A DNA stretch of 11,796 nt from Chloroflexota bacterium (GTDB lineage Bacteria > Chloroflexota > FW602-bin22 > JACPRP01), in contig JACQUC010000042.1 in the NCBI GenBank assembly GCA_016210495.1, forward strand, positions 1 through 11,796. Reading direction: 5' to 3'. Each line of letters begins with the position of its first letter. The stretch's first letter is position 1. A program made the position numbers and the translations under genes. The notes beneath the pieces are model-generated. The model was not told the origin of the DNA. It saw nothing but the letters and a program-made list of their open reading frames with translations, and searched no databases. Positions 6,415 to 11,796 of this stretch are shown here, piece after piece.

Positions 6415-8547
6415 ATGGTTATGATGGTCCGCATTGCGGTTACAGTTGTTCTGCTAGCCTTTGTAGTGGGCTCGGTTGGGATACCTGCGTCAAATCCAGC
6501 GGTCGCGTCGACCTCGGACGCGACCTGGACGGGAGCAGTAGCTTCCAGCACCAACGACACATACACTATAGACGGTTACGGCAGCCAGTACACGGCTACT
6601 TACTTCCGAGTGGCCGGTGGGGGACGTTATGATGCCGGCTTGAGGTTTACGGGGGTCAACGTGCCCAAGGGGAGCACAATCAAGTCGGCAAAGCTCCGGG
6701 TCAATAACTACCTGTGGTCCTGGCAAGACACCACGGCAACCATTTATGGAGAGGCAAACGCGAGGGCGGTGGACTTCGGTCCGGGCAATCCCCTCATCAG
6801 TCAGAGGACAAAGACCACGGCCAGCGCCTACTGGGCTCAAGACGGCATCTGGACCGATGGAGCCTGGTACGAGTCGCCTGATTTGAGTGCCATTATCCAG
6901 GAGATCGTGAATCGGGCGGACTGGAACCCAGGCAACCCGCTCGCTTTGATGTTGAAGGGTGGTAATGGAACAGGCTATCGGTCTATCGCCGCCTACGATA
7001 GTGGCCCCCGGAGGGCTGCAACCCTCGCCATAACGTATGGCTATGACGGAACTGGCGCACCCACCTCGACGCCAACGCCTACCATCACACCAACAGCCAC
7101 TGCCACACCGGCATCCAACGCGATGGACGCGCTGGCACTAGGCGCGACCTGGACGGCAGCCGTCACTTCGAGCGCCGACGACACCTACGCAGTAGACGGG
7201 TTCGATAGCCAGTACCTGGCCCCCTACTTCCGAATCGCCGGAGGAGGACGTTATGATGCCGGCCTGAGGTTTGCGCGCGTCAGCGTGCCCAGGGGAAGCA
7301 CGATCAAATCGGCAAGGCTCCGGGTCAACAACTACCTGTGGTCCTGGCAGGACACCACGGTAACCATCTATGGAGAGGCAAACGTGAGGGCGGTGGACTT
7401 CGGTCCGGGCAATCCCCTCGTAAGTCAGAGGACAAAGACCGCGGCCAGCGCCTACTGGGCTCAAAACGGCATCTGGACCAATGGAGCCTGGTACGAGTCG
7501 CCAGATTTGAGTGCCATCATCCAGGAGATCGTGAACCGCGCTGACTGGAACCCGGGCAACCCGCTCGCTTTGTTGTTGAAGGCTGGACCTGGAACAGCAT
7601 ACCGGTCGGTGGCCGCCTACGATAGTGGCCCCGGTAGAGCCGCGACCCTCGCCATAACGTATGCTTACGATGGACCCGCGATCACGCCGACGCCAACCCC
7701 TACCAGCACTCCTACGCCTACCAGCGCACCTGTGTCCGGCTACGATCAGCGCTTCGGCGTGGTGGTGGCCGACGTTATCGGCCCCGATATGTCGGTGATC
7801 CTGAACAACCTGCGTGTGCGCTCGTATTACCAGTACGGGTGGGGCGAGCCGTTGCCGGGTTTCGAAAGGGTACAGATGGTGGCGCGAAGCTACATCAGGG
7901 ACACCGGACTAGACAATTTTATCCGCTCCCATCCAGGCAGCTACTGGATGATTGGCAACGAACCTAACGTTCCGACGCAGGATAACCTATCGCCAAGCGC
8001 CTACGCGCAACTGTTCTACAATTGGGCCAGGCGAATCAAGTCCGTCGATCCCACGGCCAAGATACTCAATGGCGGGATCGTGAACTACCCTGACGTCGTC
8101 GGCGTTCCTGGCGGAGCATTGACGTACATCAAGGATTTTCGAGAGTCGTATCGCGGCATGTACGGAGTCTATCCACCCATAGACGTGTGGAACCTCCACG
8201 CTTATCCGCCATTCTACTATGCGAATGGTAGATTGAATACTTACTGCGACACCACGTACCCCAAGCGTTTCATTACGGAGGCGGTTCAGTATCTGCGAAG
8301 CGCAGGTGAGCAGCAGCCCATTTGGCTTTCGGAGTTCGGGATGGATTGGGGCAATGACAAAGATCCCTGCATGGTGACCTTTATGACCGACATGGTTTGG
8401 TGGCTGGAAGGTGCCAAGATAGATCGATGGTACTGGTTTTCGCTCAACGGAGAGTCGTGGGGGTTTGGAGGCAACCTGGTGAACCTGCAGGGAGTGCTGA
8501 CTACACTCGGCCAAACGTATCGTGATCTTGCTTCGCGCCCGCGCTAA
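6415..8547 (+). CDS. Secreted modular glycoside hydrolase with two DNRLRE-like modules
   Basis: A 710-residue exported protein. The signal peptide spans about 1-31 (MVMMVRIAVTVVLLAFVVGS, ending PAVA|S). Two homologous beta-sandwich modules follow (36-214 and 244-421), each with a GLRF..V.VP.GSTIKSA.LRVNNY core and a SQRTKT.ASAYWAQ stretch. They resemble DNRLRE/CBM96-like surface modules and probably bind polysaccharide or act as spacers. Thr/Pro linkers (about 222-235 and 424-441) separate them from the catalytic barrel (443-710), which is paralogous to the previous gene. The catalytic pair is conserved: E516 in NEP and E640 in WLSEFG. I chose ATG 6415 over 6388 because GAGGTG (6402-6407) sits 7 nt before it and the peptide then starts at the signal sequence. 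No sortase or anchor motif is present. It ends 7 nt from the convergent pspAB. Confidence 0.85.
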   Translation: MVMMVRIAVTVVLLAFVVGSVGIPASNPAVASTSDATWTGAVASSTNDTYTIDGYGSQYTATYFRVAGGGRYDAGLRFTGVNVPKGSTIKSAKLRVNNYLWSWQDTTATIYGEANARAVDFGPGNPLISQRTKTTASAYWAQDGIWTDGAWYESPDLSAIIQEIVNRADWNPGNPLALMLKGGNGTGYRSIAAYDSGPRRAATLAITYGYDGTGAPTSTPTPTITPTATATPASNAMDALALGATWTAAVTSSADDTYAVDGFDSQYLAPYFRIAGGGRYDAGLRFARVSVPRGSTIKSARLRVNNYLWSWQDTTVTIYGEANVRAVDFGPGNPLVSQRTKTAASAYWAQNGIWTNGAWYESPDLSAIIQEIVNRADWNPGNPLALLLKAGPGTAYRSVAAYDSGPGRAATLAITYAYDGPAITPTPTPTSTPTPTSAPVSGYDQRFGVVVADVIGPDMSVILNNLRVRSYYQYGWGEPLPGFERVQMVARSYIRDTGLDNFIRSHPGSYWMIGNEPNVPTQDNLSPSAYAQLFYNWARRIKSVDPTAKILNGGIVNYPDVVGVPGGALTYIKDFRESYRGMYGVYPPIDVWNLHAYPPFYYANGRLNTYCDTTYPKRFITEAVQYLRSAGEQQPIWLSEFGMDWGNDKDPCMVTFMTDMVWWLEGAKIDRWYWFSLNGESWGFGGNLVNLQGVLTTLGQTYRDLASRPR
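6520..7054 (+). repeat. Internal module repeat, unit 1
   Basis: First copy of a 624-nt-period coding duplication, encoding residues 36-214 of the modular hydrolase. Its middle part (about 6700-6960) is roughly 92% identical to unit 2 by eye, while its first 170 nt are only about 75% identical. Confidence 0.85.
7144..7678 (+). repeat. Internal module repeat, unit 2
   Basis: Second copy, offset by exactly 624 nt with no net insertion or deletion over the aligned span. It encodes residues 244-421. A Thr/Pro-rich linker separates it from unit 1. Confidence 0.85.
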
Positions 8548-8556
8548 GCGAAGATC
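8524..8556. terminator. Imperfect hairpin at the convergent hydrolase/pspAB junction
   Basis: GATCTT-GCTT.GCGC (8524-8538) pairs with GCGC.AAGC.AAGATC (8541-8556), with one bulge and one mismatch. The hairpin contains the stop codon of the hydrolase and reaches into that of pspAB, and the two genes are 7 nt apart. No T tract follows on either strand, so it could be a bidirectional end-protecting structure rather than a classical terminator. Confidence 0.4.
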
Positions 8557-9133
8557 ATCGGGGCTGGAGCGGAATGTCCCAAAGTGGATACCACCGCTCC
8601 AGCTCCTGCTCGACAGGCATCTCTTTTTCCATGACCGCTCGCAGGCGGAGTTCGTAGGCGTTATCACGCTGCTTGCCCTGGGTGGGGACGAAGGGGTAGA
8701 AGCGGCCACGTTTGTAGTTGTAGATCCAGTAGACGGGCTGCCTCTGCGCGTCCAAGAACTGGAACACGGCGGCGAGCAACTGCTCGCCGAAGCCGTGCTC
8801 CGCCAGCGTCTGGCTCACCATATGCGTGGCCGCCACCAGGTCCTCGAAATCTTTATCATCCATGACGACCCACTGAAAATTGTAACTGTCTTTGGCCAGC
8901 TCGATCCTGGTGCCAGACTCCCTGGCGGCGATGCGCAGCAGGTCTTTGACCTCGACTTCGGCGGCTTCGAAATAGGACGAAGCGACTGGCTTGAAACAAA
9001 TGCCCGCCCGGCCCGTCGGGTTCAAGCCAAACCTGACCGCGAGTGTGACACTGGAGGTTGTGATGGCGAAGAGGCTCTCGACCTGAGATTTCACCGGCTT
9101 TTGCCGGCCAAAAAGGGCGTCGAGCCAGCTCAC
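8555..9133 (-). CDS. pspAB: PspA-associated protein PspAB
   Basis: A 192-residue protein recognised as the PspAB family: N-terminal SWLDALFGRQKPVKS..ESLFAI, then NPTGRAGICFKPV, a central GFGEQLLAAVFQF, and C-terminal YNYKRGRFYPFVP...RDNAYELRLRAVM...LERWYPLWDIP. No signal peptide, membrane helix or catalytic motif is visible. The GTG start is chosen because it overlaps the htpX stop by 4 nt (GTGA at 9130-9133), follows GGAG, and begins exactly where the family homology begins. The open frame continues about 100 codons upstream, but that part is out of frame within htpX and is not protein-like. The family occurs with PspA/PspAA and HtpX in Actinobacteria and Chloroflexi. A molecular function is not established; an HtpX accessory role is inferred. 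Confidence 0.85.
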   Translation of the reverse strand: MSWLDALFGRQKPVKSQVESLFAITTSSVTLAVRFGLNPTGRAGICFKPVASSYFEAAEVEVKDLLRIAARESGTRIELAKDSYNFQWVVMDDKDFEDLVAATHMVSQTLAEHGFGEQLLAAVFQFLDAQRQPVYWIYNYKRGRFYPFVPTQGKQRDNAYELRLRAVMEKEMPVEQELERWYPLWDIPLQPR

Positions 9134-10029
9134 TGAAGGGTCTCCATTTCTTGTTGCATATTCTTCAGCCGTTCCAACCTCGTCTCCAGGGAGGGGTGCG
9201 TCGAAAAGAGCTCCATTAGCGAGGCGCCGCGTAGCGCCGGGACGACGAAGAAGGCGTTCATCCCCTCGACTTCCCGCAAGTCCTGCTGCGGTATGCGCTG
9301 CATAGCACCGCTGATCTTCAGTAGCGCGGAGGCCATATGGGAAGGCGCGCCCGTGAGGATGGCCGAGCCCCTGTCGGCGACTAGCTCGCGGTAGCGTGAG
9401 AGGGCGCGAATTAGGAAGAAGCTGATCAGCCATACCACGATGGAGACGATGTAGATAAGGATGATAGACTCGGCGCCCCGGCCGCGCCTACCTCGGTAGC
9501 TGAAACCCCCAAACATCGCGGAACGCATGATGAACTGGGCGATGGTGGCGAAGAAGCTGGCCAGCGTAATGACCATGACGTCGCGATTACGGACGTGAGA
9601 CAGCTCGTGGGCGAGCACGGCCTCTATCTCCGGGGTATCCAGGCGATCCAGCAGGCCCGTGGTTACGGCCACGACCGAGTTCTTGGGATTGCGGCCGGTG
9701 GCAAAGGCGTTGGGTACGCTCGTGTTGACGATGGCAATGCGCGGCTTCGGCAGATCGGCCATGGCGACCAGACGCTCGACCAACCCGTGGAGCCCGGGAG
9801 CCTCCGCCGAGGTCACCTCTCGGGCGCCCATGGACCAGAGGACCAGCTTGTCCGACAGGAAGTACTGGCCAATAAGCACAATGCCAGCGATGACGGCGAG
9901 CGAGAAGAAATCGAGGCCTGCCGCCCAGAGGGCCAGGATGAAGAACAAATAGACGACGGCCAGCAGGAACATCACTATGAACATGCGAACCGACAGCTCC
10001 GTGCCGCCGCCGTACCATTTGCGTCTCAC
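9130..10029 (-). CDS. htpX: Membrane zinc metalloprotease HtpX (M48B)
   Basis: A 299-residue HtpX-type protease, which in other bacteria degrades misfolded or damaged membrane proteins alongside FtsH. Two N-terminal membrane helices (about 16-38 and 43-59) precede the M48 catalytic domain. The zinc motif is HELSH (H141, E142, H145), with the third ligand E215 in RYRELVAD. Two further hydrophobic segments (about 152-170 and 189-209) flank a basic, Gly/Arg-rich loop RGRRGRG. The M48 landmark PNAFATGRNP is at 106-115. Length is normal. The start is GTG with GGGAGG 6 nt upstream. The stop overlaps pspAB by 4 nt, so the two form one coupled operon. A possible extended -10 lies at 10100-10108. The active site is intact. 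Confidence 0.95.
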   Translation of the reverse strand: MRRKWYGGGTELSVRMFIVMFLLAVVYLFFILALWAAGLDFFSLAVIAGIVLIGQYFLSDKLVLWSMGAREVTSAEAPGLHGLVERLVAMADLPKPRIAIVNTSVPNAFATGRNPKNSVVAVTTGLLDRLDTPEIEAVLAHELSHVRNRDVMVITLASFFATIAQFIMRSAMFGGFSYRGRRGRGAESIILIYIVSIVVWLISFFLIRALSRYRELVADRGSAILTGAPSHMASALLKISGAMQRIPQQDLREVEGMNAFFVVPALRGASLMELFSTHPSLETRLERLKNMQQEMETLQ

Positions 10030-10099
10030 GCGGAACCTCCCAGGGTGACACGAACAGAATGAAGAGTAAGGCTCGACCAGCCTTCTAAGTCAATTGTAG

Positions 10100-10108
10100 A
10101 TTATGACA
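10100..10108 (-). promoter_or_regulatory. Possible extended -10 promoter of htpX-pspAB
   Basis: On the minus strand TGTCATAAT fits TGn plus a -10 hexamer with five of six matches. It would start transcription near 10093 with a leader of about 63 nt. No good -35 is present, so the call is tentative. Confidence 0.35.
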
Positions 10109-10351
10109 AGCGAAAAGTCCAGGTAGCGAGGGTGGGGTTTCCTGTGACAATTAACGCGGGAATTGACCGGGATAAGCCATTATGCCAACACGTCGACATT
10201 GCTAGACATCTGATGCCCGGTAATAATTGGCTGGGTGGAATCTGGGGGCGTGGGCGTCTCGCCCGCGAGGGAACGGGCCCCGCTTTGCAGGGCGCTCCCG
10301 AGCTCGACCTCCCCAGTCCACCCTTCGATTTGTGACCGCACCTCAATTAGC

Positions 10352-10380
10352 TTGCGCACTTGGGATATTATGGCTATAGT
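10352..10380 (+). promoter_or_regulatory. Possible promoter of the antitoxin-GNAT pair
   Basis: TTGCGC (10352-10357, three of six), a 17-bp spacer and TATAGT (10375-10380, five of six). It would give a leader of about 60 nt. Spacing and -10 are good; the -35 is weak. Confidence 0.4.
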
Positions 10381-10445
10381 GGAGGTGCTGGCCATCGTTC
10401 CGAAATCCGAGGCGGCCGCCTGGCTTGAGGAATGGGAGAAGTAAA

Positions 10446-10697
10446 ATGCGAAAAGTACCACTATCCGAGGTCAAGGACGACCTCTCAAAGTATTTGCGTC
10501 TGGCTGGGCAGGAGGAGATCGTGATCACCCGGCACGGCAAGCCGGCCGGGGTGTTGATCGGCTTCGAGTCGGAAGATGATTGGTTCGACTGGCGGCTCGA
10601 GCACGATCCCCGGGTTCCTGGAGCGAATCGAATCGGCAAGAAAGAGCCTTCGTTCCAGGAAGGGAATCAAGTTAGAGGACATCAATCTTTGAAATGA
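10446..10697 (+). CDS. Phd/YefM-type antitoxin with a probable C-terminal frameshift
   Basis: As written, an 83-residue protein. The N-terminal 55 residues are a clean Phd/YefM DNA-binding domain (KVPLSEVKDDLSKYLRLAG, EEIVITRHGKPAGVLIGF, then DDWFDWRLEHDPR). After residue 56 the reading becomes VPGANRIGKKEPSF..., unlike the family. Dropping one base at GGG 10612-10614 gives FLERIESARKSLRS... GIKLEDINL and a stop at 10690-10692, which is the normal family C-terminus and ends one base before the next ATG. This indicates a one-base insertion, a sequencing or assembly error, or less likely a slippage site. The start ATG has GGGAG 7 nt upstream; an ATG seven codons earlier (10425) lacks a ribosome site. 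The family represses its own promoter and neutralises a toxin through the C-terminus, the part altered here. Confidence 0.8.
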   Translation: MRKVPLSEVKDDLSKYLRLAGQEEIVITRHGKPAGVLIGFESEDDWFDWRLEHDPRVPGANRIGKKEPSFQEGNQVRGHQSLK

Positions 10698-11746
10698 TCA
10701 TTCGCCAGGCGGAGAGCTCAGATGCAGCGGGTATTGCGGCGCTGGCAAGGCGTTGCCCGCAGGGGGTCGAGCTAGCGGTACGATTCGTGCCGAAGGGTGA
10801 CCCCTTCGCGCGGTCGCGACTGCGCGAGAAGTGGGCCGTTTTCGTGGCCGAGGAAGAGGGAAAGATTGTTGGATCTATCGGCTGCGCCATCGAGAACACG
10901 ATGCTCGCCGGAGGGGTACGAAGACAGGCTTACCTGTACGGAGCACAGGTGGACGGACAGCTCAGAAGGCGAGGGGTCGGGCAACGGTTGCTCGATGCGG
11001 CTGAGCGGTACGCCAAGGATTGTGGAGCTAACTTTGCCAAAGGCTTTGTCGCCAGCGACAATGTGCCGTCGTTGAGGCTTTGCCAGAGGGCCGGTTACCA
11101 CGCCTTGTCCGAGTGCCGCATCTACAGCGTCTTCACGTTTCAGCGACAGAGGGTCTCGAACCAGGTGTACGTTCGCACGCTGAGGCGAGAGGACCTACCG
11201 GAAGTGGCTCGACTGCTGAACGCAGCCTACGAAGGGCTCGACTTCTACATGCCGACGGATGTCTCTGCCTTGGAACGTCAGATTGCCCGAGTGCCCCACG
11301 TGGGCTTCGACGAGGTGTTCGTCGCGGAACGGCAGGGCCGGATAACCGCGTGTGTGGGCTACTGGGATTACTCGAAGCTGGTGAGGATCGAAATCGCGGG
11401 AATGGCGCTGAAGTACCGGCTGGGCAAGCTCATCCTCGACGCACTTGGGCGTGTCGTGCCGCTACCGAGGGTGCCGGGGCCCGGCGAGGAGCTACGCGCT
11501 TACAACGCGGTGTTGGCTGGCTTTGCTCTCCCAGGAGATATGGTGGAAGTCCTCAAACATGTTTGCAATGTGGCATATGAGAACAGGATGCACGTGCTAA
11601 ACGTGCCGATTGGGAGCGATCATCTGGAGCCCATTGCCCGCCGCTTTCTCCACGGCACGGTCAGGTTGCGGATTGTGATGAAGGCACTGACGGAGGAGGC
11701 GGTACCAGAGTTGAGGAAGGTGTACGTGGGGGCGACGGACTTCTGA
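10694..11746 (+). CDS. Tandem GNAT-family N-acetyltransferase
   Basis: A 350-residue protein with two GNAT-like halves. The first (1-150) is a full GNAT fold with the acetyl-CoA motif R91-RRGVG96 and motif B around N123 (SDNVPSLRLCQRAGY). The second (158-350) starts like a GNAT (VYVRTLRREDLPEVARLLNAAYEG, FVAERQGRITACVGYW) but lacks a recognisable R/Q-xx-G-x-G/A motif, so it is probably non-catalytic or substrate-binding. The substrate cannot be inferred. The ATG overlaps the antitoxin stop (ATGA at 10694-10697). The nearest ribosome-like GAGGA is 14 nt away, so translation likely depends on coupling. Known GNAT toxins (TacT, AtaT) are about 160-180 residues and paired with ribbon-helix-helix antitoxins, so this may be an ordinary acetyltransferase rather than a toxin. 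Confidence 0.8.
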   Translation: MIIRQAESSDAAGIAALARRCPQGVELAVRFVPKGDPFARSRLREKWAVFVAEEEGKIVGSIGCAIENTMLAGGVRRQAYLYGAQVDGQLRRRGVGQRLLDAAERYAKDCGANFAKGFVASDNVPSLRLCQRAGYHALSECRIYSVFTFQRQRVSNQVYVRTLRREDLPEVARLLNAAYEGLDFYMPTDVSALERQIARVPHVGFDEVFVAERQGRITACVGYWDYSKLVRIEIAGMALKYRLGKLILDALGRVVPLPRVPGPGEELRAYNAVLAGFALPGDMVEVLKHVCNVAYENRMHVLNVPIGSDHLEPIARRFLHGTVRLRIVMKALTEEAVPELRKVYVGATDF

Positions 11747-11768
11747 AGCAATTCCCCCGCCCCACCCA

Positions 11769-11796
11769 GGGCGGACAGGGCCGTCCGCCCCTACGG
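11769..11796 (-). repeat. REP-like hairpin, copy 5
   Basis: A perfect 8-bp stem GGGCGGAC/GTCCGCCC with a 6-nt loop, followed on plus by CTACGG at the window edge. It lies 22 nt after the acetyltransferase stop, in the same orientation as the other copies. The element may continue past the window. Confidence 0.65.

Larger units (their letters stand above)
10030..10445. other. Divergent intergenic region between htpX and the antitoxin gene
   Basis: A 416-nt region with candidate promoters facing both ways (10100-10108 minus, 10352-10380 plus). A GC-rich imperfect inverted repeat lies at about 10247-10268 (CGTGGGCG, TCT, CGCCCGCG). It lacks the CTAC flank of the REP-like family. No convincing gene is present: the open frames have no ribosome sites and no recognisable protein pattern. 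Confidence 0.5.

Noticed and set aside
7138..7464. Minus-strand frames repeated in both hydrolase modules (starting MSPVGAGRGL).
   Set aside because: They are mirror images of the duplicated coding DNA and arise automatically from it.
9134..9433. Upstream extension of pspAB in the same open frame.
   Set aside because: It lies within htpX out of frame, is low-complexity Arg/Ala-rich, and family homology begins at the GTG at 9133.
10247..10268. GC-rich inverted repeat considered as a sixth REP-like copy.
   Set aside because: It needs a G:T pair and lacks the CTAC/GTAG flank that defines the family.
10370..10444. 24-codon frame (MAIVEVLAIVPKSEAAAWLEE...) ending one base before the antitoxin ATG.
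   Set aside because: The likely transcription start (about 10387) lies downstream of its ATG and there is no ribosome site. The coincidence with the antitoxin start keeps it only as a curiosity.

Overview
The window looks like a chromosomal segment of a moderately GC-rich, free-living bacterium, most likely Chloroflexota (perhaps a Dehalococcoidia-like lineage). This is inferred from the mix of genes: a PspA/PspAA/PspAB/HtpX envelope-stress set, secreted proteins with TPTPTP linkers and DNRLRE-like modules, a PYROXD2/phytoene-desaturase-like oxidoreductase, and many GTG starts. No rRNA, tRNA, CRISPR array or complete insertion sequence was seen.

Layout. (1) 184-2076, minus strand: a 539-residue FAD oxidoreductase preceded by a small conserved-looking protein. 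Both are probably read from a strong promoter at 2305-2333 whose -10 element lies in a pair of 11-bp repeats, each centred on GTATAC. (2) 2567-3739, plus: a soluble PAS-histidine kinase without an adjacent response regulator. Its leader carries a 20-bp GC-only palindrome followed by T5. (3) 3813-4816, plus: pspA and pspAA, coupled by an ATGA overlap, with their own sigma-70-type promoter and an intrinsic terminator. (4) 5051-8547, plus: two secreted paralogous glycoside hydrolases, one bare and one preceded by two near-identical beta-sandwich modules. (5) 8555-10029, minus: htpX and pspAB, coupled by a GTGA overlap and convergent with the hydrolases. (6) 10446-11746, plus: a Phd/YefM-type antitoxin with a probable frameshift, coupled to a tandem-GNAT acetyltransferase.

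How the parts fit together. PspA, PspAA, PspAB and HtpX are known or predicted membrane-integrity proteins. Here they form two separate cassettes facing each other across the two hydrolases, with a histidine kinase directly upstream, so 2.5-10.0 kb reads as an envelope-maintenance neighbourhood. The kinase's link to Psp is only positional.

The most striking signal outside genes is a family of five same-orientation hairpins at gene-cluster borders (about 80, 166, 4934, 6106 and 11769). Their stem sequences differ, but each is flanked by the same tetranucleotide, read on the minus strand as GTAG followed by a hairpin. This is the architecture of REP elements mobilised by RAYT/IS200-like Y1 transposases. 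The other standout is the frameshift in the antitoxin: dropping one base at about 10612-10614 restores a typical Phd/YefM C-terminus that ends one base before the acetyltransferase start.
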